Part shown: piece by piece, positions 36,701 to 46,580 of the stretch
Layout: the number at the start of each line of letters is the position of its first letter
How positions within the stretch are numbered: position 1 is the first letter of the stretch
Assembly (NCBI RefSeq): GCF_003086295.3
Contig: NC_092052.1
Location: 74,083,559-74,147,558 of the forward strand
Length of the DNA: 64,000 nucleotides
Direction of reading: 5' to 3'
DNA from: Arachis hypogaea
Taxonomy: Eukaryota > Streptophyta > Magnoliopsida > Fabales > Fabaceae
The notes under the pieces: generated by a model
The model's database searches: none
Seen by the model: only the letters and a program-made list of their open reading frames with translations
What the model was told of the DNA's origin: nothing
Translations under genes and position numbers: made by a program

Positions 36701-36947
36701 CAGTGAATGGGTCAGCCCAGTACAAGTGGTGCCCAAGAAGTCTGGAGTCACAACAGTAAAGAATGATCATAGAGAACTCCTGACAACTAGAGTGCAGAAT
36801 TCATGGAGAGTTTGCATTAACTATAGGCGTCTCAACCAAGCTACTCGCAAAGATCACTACCCCTTGCCATTTATTGATCAGATGCTTGATCGCCTGTCAG
36901 GTAAAGAGGATGCCTTTTGGCTTATCGCAAATTCATATAGCTCCTGA
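33711..36947 (+). pseudogene. gag-pol: gag, retropepsin and RT N-terminal part of element C
   Basis: One frame runs from ATG 33711 to the stop at 36945-36947, interrupted by stops at 34221, 34314, 34353, 34683, 35007 and 35040. Gag shows FHGLPAQDPIKHLRNF and FPFSLEGKAREWYYS. A CCHC knuckle is encoded at 34746-34787 (C-x2-C-x4-H-x4-C). A glycine/asparagine-rich NQG repeat and an acidic EEEEEVQDKVEEE stretch follow. The retropepsin has CDLGACVSIMP (about 35840) and ILLGRPFL. RT begins ([32 protein letters not shown]) and then breaks at about 36905, just before the first catalytic aspartate block. Several stops sit in glutamine-rich contexts, suggesting CAA/CAG to TAA/TAG decay. Confidence 0.9.
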
Positions 36948-38058
36948 AGATCAGGAGAAGACTACTTTTACATGTCCCTTTGGAACGTATGCATATAAGA
37001 GAATGCCTTTTGGCTTATGTAATGCACTAGCTACTTTCCAAAGATGCATGATGAGTATCTTTTCAAATCTTATTGAGAACTGTATGGAAGTATTTATGGA
37101 TGATTTTAGCGTATATGGTGATTCGTTTAGCCTTTGCTTGGATAGTTTAGCTAGAGTATTAGACAGGTGTGTTAGTTCAAACCTTGTATTGAATTTTGAA
37201 AAATGTCACTTTATTGTAAAACAAGGGATTGTTCTAGGACATGTTGTTTGTAATACGGGTATTTCTGTAGATCCAGCAAAGGTGGATGTCATTTCTAGTT
37301 TACCTTACCCCTCCTCCGTGAGGGAAGTCTGTTCGTTCCTTGGCCATGCAGGTTTTTACAGGAGACTAATAGGATTACTGAAGAAGCATGAGATTGTTTA
37401 CAAAGTAGCAACAACTTATCATCCCCAGACCAATAGACAAGCAGAAGTATCTAATAGAGAAATAAAGCGTATTTTGGAGAAAATAGTAAAACCTCATAGA
37501 AAGGACTGGAGTGCCAGGCTACAAGATGCACTATGGGCATATAGAACAGCATACAAGACACCCATTGGGATGAGCCCCTTCCGCTTAGTGTACGAAAAGG
37601 CTTGCTACCTTCCAGTAGAGGTGGAACACAAGGCTTTCTGGGCTGTGAGGGAGTGCAACATGAACTTTGAGGAAGCTGGTGCTGAAAGGAAACTGCAACT
37701 AGCATAATTGGAGAACCTTCGCCTAGAAGCATATGACAACTCCAAGCCATACAAAGAGAATATCAAGGCTGTCCATGACAAGCACATAAAAAAGAGAGAG
37801 TTCAGACCAGGGGAGTTAGTTCTTCTTTATAACTCCAGACTGAGGCTTATGCCAGGCAAACTAAGATCAAGATGGGAAGGTCCCTACAGAGTAGAGAAGG
37901 CAGAGCCATACAGAGTTTTTTACCTGCATCATCCTTCTAGTTCAAAATTCATCAAGGTTAATGGACATCGCCTAAAGCTTTATCATGGTGAGAAGATGAA
38001 GGATCACAAAGAGCTAGAGGTTTTCCTCTTGGAAGATCCACCAACAGAAGCAGAATGA
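36906..38058 (+). pseudogene. pol: Rest of pol in element C: RT core and integrase C-terminal part joined by deletions
   Basis: In a new frame the sequence resumes with [17 protein letters not shown], then RMPFGLCNA and the catalytic box VFMDDF (37090-37107), and on to [10 protein letters not shown]. At about 37366 it jumps to the integrase core end ([17 protein letters not shown]) and the integrase C-terminal domain (GELVLLYNSRLRLMPGKLRSRW). RT connection, RNase H and the first two integrase acidic residues are gone. A TAA at 37705-37707 breaks the frame once more. It cannot make an active polymerase. Confidence 0.9.
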
Positions 38059-38254
38059 GCCCGAAGATCGTCCAACTTAAGGACGTAAAAGCAAAGTGCT
38101 AGGTGGGAGACAACCCACCATGGTATGATCGTTCCGTTTCAGTCTTCGTTTTGTTTCATTTTATTTTACTTTATTTTCTTAAGTGACTCTTCTCATATTC
38201 TCTGCATATAGCCTGCATTTGCATTTGCATTCTGCATTTGCATTCTGCATAAAA
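38059..38254 (+). other. Spacer after pol in element C
   Basis: Non-coding. Includes AAAGTGCTAGGTGGGAGAC followed by CCCACCATGG (about 38090-38121), a self-complementary segment shared with element G at 24820-24850. GCATTTGCATTCT repeats near 38215-38250. Confidence 0.65.
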
Positions 38255-38796
38255 AAAATGCACGCGATGCGCAAGCATCGCTGACGCGTCCGCGTCATAA
38301 GTGCTTTCGAAACAAGAAGAAAAGAAGCAGAGAGTCATGCGAGAGCGTGGCTGGAAACGTGCCTTAGGCACAAGCATGCCCACGCGAACGCGTCCCTGAC
38401 GCGTCCGTGTCATTTGAAAAAATCAGCCTCCTATGTGTGCGCGTCGCCCATGCGCACGCGTGACCCTACGAAATCGACGTAAATAGGTATATGGCATAGA
38501 GTTATGATGGAGTGGGACCGGAATGGTGCTGGAAGCACAAGCCCTATCACACGAACGCGTACCCCACGCGTCCGCATCATTTTTCAAAAAGAGGCCATTC
38601 ACGTGTGCGCATCACCCACGCGCACGCGTCACCCTAAATTTTGGCATTATGCGAACGAAACAGAGAGTTGTGCGTACGCGAGGCTGCTCTCGCCCTAATG
38701 GCACAGTTCATTTCACGCGAACGCGTGACCCACGCGTCCGCGTCACTTGAACATAGCGCTAATCACGCGAATGCATGCTCCACGCATCCGCGTCGC
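38255..38796 (+). repeat. Paired dyad array upstream of ORF2 in element C
   Basis: Repeated ACGCGAACGCGT and ACGCGTCCGCGTC dyads. Well-preserved pairs have cores at 38382/38399, 38601/38618, 38715/38732 and 38765/38782, always 17 bp within a pair. The last two pairs are exactly 50 bp apart. The rhythm matches the LTR array of the same element. Other units are degenerate, with CG to TG or CA changes. Confidence 0.85.
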
Positions 38797-39640
38797 CTGC
38801 GCCGCACAGCTTATCCAGATCAGCGCTAGAAATCTTATCGTTTCTTCCCCAATCCTAATTTTTCTTTTCTCCCTTCTTATTTCTTTCTTCTTCCTTCTTT
38901 CTTCTTTATTCCTTCTTACATTTTACCTTTTTCTCCCCTCTTTTTCACATTCATTCTCAAGGTTCTTTTCTTCTTCCCTTTTTACTTTTCCATTATTATT
39001 ATTACTTTTCTTTATGTTTTCTTCTTCTTTTTCTTCTTACTTTCATTATCCATGTCTTCTTTTTCTTTCTTTTTCTTTTTACATTCTTTTCATTGGTGTT
39101 AGAAATTTAACTGGGTGATTGTTTTCTTCTTTATTTTGCTTGTAGATTATTTAAAAGTTGTTTGACAATTAATATTACTTCTTAAGGGTTGCTTGCTTAT
39201 TCAATTTAATACTTTCCACAACATATTTACCATGCATGCTAAGTGTTTGTGAAAAAGCCCGTATGGCATTACGCATTTTTAAATTATTCTATTCTTCTAC
39301 TCTAATGCCTGTTTTTTACAAAACCCTTTTTTATATTTTATTCATTAAATATAATTGTCAATACAAACAGGTTGTTAGTTTGAAACACTTGATAATCAAA
39401 TTAGGCATTTAAATGCTTGATCTATGCTACTCATGCCTTTGCCAGCATGCCAATAAACATCTTGCATCTACTTGCCATAACATGCACTTGCTATATTTCC
39501 ATTGATGAACTTCTCACATGTAGTCGCGACCATGTGTTAACGACATCCCTCTTTACCGTGTATTGATTATCAATTGTACTATCCTCTTCCTTGCTCGAAC
39601 CCTTAGCTTTACATATTACTTTCTTTTTTCTTTTTTCAAG
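38797..39640 (+). other. Pyrimidine-rich leader or intron-like stretch before ORF2 in element C
   Basis: Very T/C-rich DNA without coding sense, ending in TTCTTTTTTCTTTTTTCAAG directly against the ATG of ORF2 at 39641. The end looks like a 3' splice site. A donor could lie near 39094 (ATTG/GTGTTA) but is not certain. Element G has the same arrangement. Confidence 0.45.
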
Positions 39641-40904
39641 ATGGCCACCAAGAAAGGTAAAGAGAAAGCTACTCCCAAACCACCAGCAAGGAAAGGAACA
39701 AAAAGAACACTAGCTGCAGAGCCATCTCCAACAGCAGTAAAGCCCTCAACAAAAAGAATCAAGAGGATCATCAAGGTCAATGACAAAGAGAAAGCCTTTC
39801 CAAAAAGGACACTGCGCGGTTCACTAACCGCTACTGTGAGCAGATGTTCCCTATCCTGGCTGAGAGGAACTATAATAGTGAATACCTTCTCATCCTCCCA
39901 ACCCACATTTTTGAAATTGTTGATCCCCGCATTGAGCAAAGACAATGGAAATTCCTACGGAGACAGCCACGACAGGTTAACCTTTCATGGGTAGTTGAAT
40001 TCTACTCCAATTTTCACATGCCAACCATGCAGTCTGTCTATGTCCGTCAGAAACAAGTTCCCATAACTGAAGAGGCCATTCAGCAAGCTTTAGATCTTCC
40101 CCCTACTCCAGAAGGATTGGACGCATTCCAAAAAGCCTCATTCAAGCACCAGACATACCAATTTGACTGGGACGTAGTTCTCCTAGTTATAGCACAACCT
40201 GGCAGCAAATGGATCTATGGATACCATCGATCTCGACCTAAGAGCATATTGGCTTCAGCACTCACCTTGGAGGCTCGAATATGGGCACAGATCATGTCCC
40301 ATTACATATTTCCAAGCACTCACGAATCCTCATTCATTGCAGACATGGCTGTTCTACTCTGGTGTATCCTTACAGACCAGCCTCTCAATTTACCAAGATA
40401 CATCCGGAATGCTATGGGACACGTATAAATTACGGGCAACCTACCTTTTCCCGCCTTGCTTTCAGATCTAGTCTCAGCAGCCGGAGTCTCCTACAAAGCT
40501 GGGAACATCAAGGCCATGATTCTGCGGGATGATCAGATCGTCCCAACGGGAAGTATATCAGACCTCTAGCAACCACTATCAACCGGAGCACAGAATCAGC
40601 AGAAGATATCCCTTCTCCTACCACATCACAAGCAATTTCAACAAACCAACTGCTCCATCAGATAATTGAGAAATTGGACCGGCTTGACCGGCATGGAAAG
40701 CGAAGAGAGCGCCGTAACAAGCGCATATTTACATACCTCAAAGAGCTACTTGTTGGTAACCACCCACATGAAGAAAACCCAGACACCCCAGACTCCACTT
40801 TATTTACAAGCACAGGAAGCCATGACGGTCCCGATTATGGAGATGCTGCTACCAGCCCCCCTTTGTTCCTAACTGATGGCACCGAGGACGGTGCCAAGCT
40901 TTAA
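39641..40904 (+). pseudogene. ORF2 of element C, PF20167-like
   Basis: Starts ATGGCCACCAAG with a lysine-rich, NLS-like N terminus (KRIKRIIK). A frameshift near 39800-39815 moves to the frame with QMFPILAERNYNSEY, WVVEFYSNFHM, IQQALDLPPTP, PSTHESSFIADMAVLLWCIL and LPRYIRNAM. A TAA at 40426 and a second frameshift near 40550 follow. The last part has KLDRLDRHGKRRERRNKR and ends DGAKL with TAA at 40902-40904. The EFYxN and AVLLWxIL blocks match ORF2 of G. Function unknown. Two or more frame breaks make this copy dead. Confidence 0.75.
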
Positions 40905-40917
40905 GTGTGAGGAGGTT
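40902..40917 (+). promoter_or_regulatory. Second polypurine-tract-like site, at the ORF2 stop of element C
   Basis: TAAGTGTGAGGAGGTT differs by one base from the true polypurine-tract region TAAGTGTGGGGAGGTT just before the 3' LTR (42360-42375). The ORF2 stop codon forms its first three bases. It lies 1.46 kb upstream of the real one and could be an extra plus-strand priming site or a duplicated tail. Confidence 0.6.
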
Positions 40918-42360
40918 GGTCAGTACCTGACTTCCGGAGGTAACTGCTCTTTCTTAACACCAATAGGTTATTTTTTTCTTTTGTTAGGATAGGATAAATT
41001 ACATAGTAATAGGTTATTTGCATGCATATTCTATTTGGTTGAAAAACAATAAGTTTCTTTTTAAGACCCTATTTTTTAAAATTTCACTAATTTAAATATA
41101 AACTTTTTGTGTTAAACTTGTTTGAAGATTGTATTTGGAACATAGTTTAAAGTTAAGAACACACAACCCAGTGAGACTTGAGCTTAATTATATGGTTACA
41201 CTATTTAACCATAAAATTTTTTTATTCTTATGTGTTTGCTTCTCTATGATTGTAATCTATATTTTGTTCCATCCTATATGTCCAATGTTTAATGTGTTAT
41301 ATGAATGCATATGATTGAGGCCATTATTTTATTAGCTCACTTATCCCAAATAGCATACCCTTCCATTTACCTTTGTTAACCACTTTGAGCATTTTAATCC
41401 CATTTGTTCTATATTTTACCACATCAGTAACCTTAAGCAGAAAAACAAGTAATACCCCAAATTGAATCTTTGGTTAGCTTAAGATAGAGATTGTGTATCA
41501 ATTAAGTGTGGGAAAGCTGTGGGAACATGGATTAACAAGGAAATGTGTTATGTTTTTACATTGATGAATTAATTGGGAATTTGGGTACCTACTCATGTGA
41601 GACCAGAAAATTAAAAATCCAGGTGCATTGATAATGTTATGTATATTTTTATGCTTTAAAAAAAATCCAAAACTATTCAAGTAATTAAGTAATTAAATAA
41701 ATGAATAAGGGGACAAAATTACCCCAATATTAAGTTTAATGAAAAAATCAATGCATATGTGATAGAAGTTAAGAGAAAAGTTGATGCATGAGTATGTAAT
41801 GTAAAAGTGAAAAATTTTGGGTAGCTAGGCATGATTCTAAAAGTATAAAGAGTGTATGTAGAGGTAAGAGCTTAGGTTAATCAAGAATTCAATTTATAGC
41901 TCACTTAGCCATATATATACCCTTACCTTTACCTTGGCCCCATTACAACCTTAAAAGACCTCATGATGTTTGCATTAGTACATTAAATACTTGTTGATTG
42001 GTTAGGTAAAGAACAAAATCTAGAAAGCATGACTAGAGAAGAGTAGAGTGATTACCCTATACACTAGAGTGACTAGAGTGCATATACACCATCAGTAAGG
42101 ATTCAATGCTTGATTCTATGTTCCCTGCTTTCATGAGCTGTCTTCTTACAAGTACTTGTTTTTACTGTATAAATTTTAATTAGTGATATTTGATTTATAT
42201 ATGTCTTAAAGAACTTATCTACTTTTAACCAAGTTGGCAAAACCATTTTATCATATAGTCGCATTCATATACATAGGTTGCATTGCATTGCATGAGTCTT
42301 ACTTTTCCCTACTCATTTATTTTTTCTCCTTAAGCTAAGCATGAGGACATGCTAATGTGT
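40918..42360 (+). other. Long 3' untranslated region of element C
   Basis: AT-rich, non-coding. It holds two related phrases, TTAGCTCACTTATCCC...ACCCTTCC (about 41332) and ATAGCTCACTTAGCC...ACCCTTACC (about 41896), which suggest an old internal duplication of the tail. Nothing else recognised. Confidence 0.6.
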
Positions 42361-42374
42361 AAGTGTGGGGAGGT
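42361..42374 (+). promoter_or_regulatory. Polypurine tract of element C
   Basis: AAGTGTGGGGAGGT immediately precedes the TGATAAACC start of the 3' LTR, the standard position for plus-strand priming. Confidence 0.85.
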
Positions 42375-43897
42375 TGATAAACCACTATTTTATGGTTTAT
42401 CTTGTGTTTAATTGGGTGGTTTTTATCAAGTCTTCACCCACTTATGCATATGATTTGCGTGATTTTACAATCCATTCCTAGTATTGTTTTATGATTCAAA
42501 ACTTGCTTCTTAGAGATCTTTAATTGGTATATTTTAATTCTCCTTTATACCATTCGATGCCGTGATCCATGTGTTAAGTGTTTCAGGCTTTATAGGGAAG
42601 GAATGGCTTAGAGAATAGAGAAGAAGCTTGCACAAATGGAAGGAACACAAGAAACTAAGGAGATGACCAGCGAACACCGACGCGCACGCATGGCTCACGC
42701 GAGCGCGCGAAATGGAGAAATTTACAGCAACGCGTGTGCGTGTCTGATGCGTATGCGCAGATTGGAGACTGCACAAAAGACGTGCACGCATGGACGATGC
42801 GTATGCGTGACAAGGAAATTTGCCAAATCACGCACACGCGTGACCTGCGGGATCTGCAGAATTAACAGAAAATGCTGGGGGCAATTTCGGACCGCATTTT
42901 GACCCAGTTTTTGGCCCAGAAACACATAATAAAGCCAGTGAACATGCAGAGACTCAAGACAGACACTCACATATTCTCATTAGGATATTTTTTAGGTTTT
43001 TAGATCCGAATCTAGAGAGAAACTACTTTTCCTCTAGGTTTTGTTTGCATTCATAGTTTCATAGTTTATTGCTTTTGCTTTTGGATATTGAAGAGTCATC
43101 ACCTCCGTTGAAGATACTATTCTAGTTTTTTTCCTTACTTGCTCTTTTAATTATTCCATATTCTAAATTCTTGTTTAAAGTGGTAATTGGATTATTTTCA
43201 TGGATTGCTAATGCAAAGGATTACTTTTACTTTTAATTAATTTTTAATCTCTATTATTATGTCTCTTTTCTATTCCAAACTCCCAAAAACGAAGATGGTA
43301 TCCATGTCAATAGAGTAGATTACCTACTTGACATGGGGGTTGATCAAGAGGAGACACTTGAGTTGGAGTGCTCAAGTAATTAGTTAAATTGGAAGTTGTT
43401 GGCTAATTCTGTATTTACTAGCGCTAGACCTTCCTAAGGGAGAGGACTAGGATTTGCGAATAAGAGTTAGCTCAATCACTTGACTTTCCTTTATTTAGTA
43501 AAGGTTAACTAAGTGAAAATAACAACCTCTTTATACTACACTTGAGAAAATTCCAACAAGGATAGAACTTCTAATTAATCATTCCCCCAGTCAAGGCTTT
43601 TTATTTTCAATAATATAAATTCCTTTTAATTTTCGTTGCACTAAATTATAATTGTCTATTTTCTGTTATTCAACTCTCAAAAATCTCTCGGAAACTCCTG
43701 ATTAATAAATTAGCATCCTTTCTAGCAACTCGTTGGGAGACGACCTGGGACTCATACTCCCAGTATTTTTATTCTAAACTTTTTGTGACAACCTTTCTAA
43801 ATTGATGAGGCGGATTTTTGCTAGTTAAGAGCTATACTCGCAATGCTGTTCTATTATATTATAATCTCTTAATTGGTCTAACTTCTGCCCCGCATCA
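42375..43897 (+). repeat. 3' LTR of element C
   Basis: 1,523 bp, TGATAAACC to CGCATCA, close to the 5' LTR. It keeps a 33-bp array unit that the 5' copy lacks. Several CG sites of the array read TG or CA here. Confidence 0.95.
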
Positions 43898-44173
43898 GTT
43901 ATATACCCAAATTCTGGTTTAGTTTATAACTTTAAGTTTTAAAAACTGAGTGTCGAAGTTCTAGGATTGCCTCTGGCTTTCCCAGGACCTTATATATTAT
44001 GTATGTGGGCACCATTACTATGCTGAGAATCCCCTGTTCTCATTCTATACATATGTTGTCATTTTCAAATGCAAGTCGAGAAGCACCTCGCTAGGCGTCT
44101 GGATTTACTCTGCAAGCGAACTGGGGATGCTGGCTTTTGATATCTTGTGTGTGTATATTTGTCTAAATGATCC

Positions 44174-44237
<64 letters not shown>

Positions 44238-44551
44238 TGAAGCTGATCCTCATGTAAATATTCTCTGGCCAGCCTTGGCTTCGCAAGTGAAGCTTGGAGT
44301 TTGATATTTTGTACTATTGATATTCTACTCTCTGTGTTTATACTCTTTATCTTTTTTTCGTACTCAATTTTCTGTTACGTGAGCGTTGCGCTTTAATTTT
44401 TCCGATTTTTATTTAAGCTTTCCTTCAAGGCTCCTCGATCATTAAATTCCTTCAACTACTATTATATATATACTTTTATTTTAGAGGACATAATACCTCA
44501 CACCTCAACTTTATGACTTAAGCGTAAAGTTCTGTGAGGTAGGGTGTTACA
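43898..44551 (+). repeat. Right end of solo LTR X
   Basis: Resumes X after the C insertion (GTTAT duplicated) and ends AGGGTGTTACA, followed by ATATG. Includes the AT microsatellite at 44174-44235. Confidence 0.8.
44174..44235. repeat. (TG)n(TA)n microsatellite
   Basis: A short GTGTGTGTG run followed by about 25 uninterrupted TA units inside solo LTR X. Likely length-variable. Confidence 0.95.
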
Positions 44552-45185
44552 ATATGAGCGTAGTAAAGTTTTCCAAGTATTTTTGTAATAGACTTAGCGC
44601 CATAATTGCTAAGTTCTGGTGGGAAACTTAAGGAAAAGGAAAGGGCATATGCTGGAAGAGTTGGGAGAAAACAACTACAAGGAAAGAGGATGGAATATTA
44701 GGCTTTAATGATTTTAAGGTGTAGAATTTAGCTTATTTAGCTAAGAAGGCATGGAGAATAATTAATAATCCAAAAATAACATAGGTAAAAAAAATCTAGA
44801 AGCATTTTATTTTTCCAATGATAACTCTTGGGAGGCCAAGAAGAGTAGGGAGACTTTGTAGATTTGGAATAGTATTTTGGAAGGGAGAAACTTTTTGAGA
44901 TGGAAGGGCTATTGGAGCATTGGTAATGGATTAGAGGTGAATGTATAGGATAATAATTAGATTGAAAGAAAGGGGAGAATAAAGCTCCCAATAGGAGATA
45001 GGAATATGAAGGTAAAGAAACTCCTAACAGAAGTAGAGGGTTGGAATATGAGAAAATTTTAGAATATTTTTTCAAATAAGGTTGGTGAGAGAATCATGAG
45101 AATACTAATAAGCCTAATAAATAAGCAAGATAGTCTGATTTGGCCATATAAGATAAACAGTTAATACACTGTGAGAACTGGGTAT
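44552..45185 (+). pseudogene. LINE ORF2 fragment, right of X
   Basis: Picks up the LINE frame at the duplicated ATATG, with SVVKFSKYFCNRLSAIIAKFWWE and then KSWEKTTTRKEDG, LGFNDFK and NLAYLAKKAWRIINNP. This is the conserved region after RT in plant LINEs, before the zf-RVT and RNase H parts. Decay is heavy, with several TGG to TAG or TGA-like stops. It ends at the GGTAT target of F2 in a YTVRTGY-like motif. Confidence 0.8.
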
Positions 45186-45821
45186 TGTAACGATCCAATT
45201 TCAGGCATGTCATGACTAATACCAGTCGTCAGGTGTTACCATCCGGTTAAACCCTAAGACTCTAAACTATATGTTATTATATTAATATGAGCCTGTAGCA
45301 TGAGCTAAACGTGCGAATTTAAGCGTGAGTTATATTGGATTATATCGGCAACTTCTATGATAGTTAGGCGTATAACACATTTAGAAATAAAAGCGAAAAA
45401 CACATATAGATATATCACATAGATAAGCCCAAAGGCTGAGTTTCATACAAAGGTTTTTATATATTACATAATAGACTGATAATAGATAATATATATATAG
45501 ACACATATACTAAGCACCGTACCCCGGCTTCACACAAGCCACCCTAGACTAGAGTCGAGCTACTAATACAAAAGATCTTAACCCATCATAAAATATACTA
45601 AATGCGAGAAAAATATCCTATACTATTATCTAGCTATGCTCCTCCGATGCGGTGAACTGCTACGAGCTAGAGGTCAAATCAGTGATCATCGTATCCTCCC
45701 AAGATGGAGTAGTATCAGATGGTGTCTCATCGGAAGGAGTTGGCAAAAAGCCATCACACATGATGACTGGTATGACGTCTTCTCCATAAGAACTGAACTG
45801 AGCATCCATCGGCTCCAAGGG

Positions 45822-46232
45822 CTAATAATTCGGCATAGGCTCCACCGGTATCAAAGGCTCAGGTGTGGGGTCAAACCAATCAGGATAGATAAAATGGGTG
45901 TCAAAAGGTGTCTCCGGCTTTGGCTCTGTCTGATATAAGTGCTGTGGCAATAAAAGGGGACGAAGATCACCAGGGTGTAACTCAGATAATAGAAAGTCAT
46001 AAGGAGAATCAGGATAAAACTCCTGAAAGAGAAGAGGATGAGAGAAAGGTCGTTCCAGAAGCATGTACATCTGTGTACTCAGTTCGACCCATAGGAAGGT
46101 GCTTCCCCAAGTGGGATCATCGTAGTGGGCTAGTAGCAGATACTCAAAGAGGATGACTCCTGATTCCACCTGCGGTTTAGGGGAGAAGGGGTGAGAACCG
46201 AAGGTTCCCAACAAGGAGATAACGTAAAACAA
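45822..46232 (-). CDS. Unrecognised 136-codon ORF inside the F2 LTR
   Basis: An ATG-to-stop reading frame on the inferred sense strand of the LTR. It is rich in proline, aromatic and acidic residues (PKPETPFDTHFIYPDWFDPTPEPLIP). It matches no family I know. Long LTRs often contain chance frames, and the matching part of F1 is not open over the same length, so a real protein is doubtful. Confidence 0.2.
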   Translation of the reverse strand: MFYVISLLGTFGSHPFSPKPQVESGVILFEYLLLAHYDDPTWGSTFLWVELSTQMYMLLERPFSHPLLFQEFYPDSPYDFLLSELHPGDLRPLLLPQHLYQTEPKPETPFDTHFIYPDWFDPTPEPLIPVEPMPNY

Positions 46233-46580
46233 AGAGGTTTTCGTGCTAACCTATGTTTTATTGGAAACAAGGGGTATTTAATACTAAGTTTGCATTTACC
46301 ATAGTTTATAAAGGACACAAACAAACAAAGAATAAATATCTTGTAAAGCACAGGTAGCAATAAAAGATACACACATTCAATCACATAGAAATCCACAATC
46401 AAGTATGATGCATGCCTCATCCTAGTGTAGGCCATGAGCTCATGTGTCGGTTTCTACCCGCTTCTGACATTACCCGGACACAAGTTCCGGATATGGTTTT
46501 TCTAGTCGGTACATAGTCTCACACGAAAGTCATGCCAAAATAAAGGGCGCTGTCTGATAAACCACTATTTTATGGTCTAT

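Larger units (their letters stand above)
32098..43897 (+). mobile_element. Element C: Ty3/gypsy Athila/Tat-like LTR element with deleted pol and ORF2
   Basis: Complete LTR pair (1,490 and 1,523 bp), target duplication GTTAT (32093-32097 and 43898-43902), primer-binding site and polypurine tract. Coding order is gag with CCHC knuckle, retropepsin, partial RT, integrase C-terminal part, dyad array, ORF2. Two internal deletions removed part of RT, all of RNase H and most of integrase. Many stops show it is dead. It inserted into solo LTR X. Confidence 0.95.
21601..44551 (+). mobile_element. X: Tekay/Del-like solo LTR (~3.1 kb) carrying two nested elements
   Basis: Starts TGTAAACCCGGG and ends AGGGTGTTACA, with the 5-bp target duplication ATATG on both sides (21596-21600 and 44552-44556). 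Removing G and C and their duplicated targets leaves about 3,065 bp with no gag or pol. That is the size and style of a long Tekay/Del-type LTR left as a solo LTR. Its own parts are 21601-22021, 30098-32097 and 43898-44551. It shares the CATAGGACAG...CATCAT block (about 31815) and adjacent tandem repeats with F1. Confidence 0.8.

Noticed and set aside
44065..44286. Open frame across the TA microsatellite
   Set aside because: It encodes only an Ile-Tyr run from the (TA)n tract.
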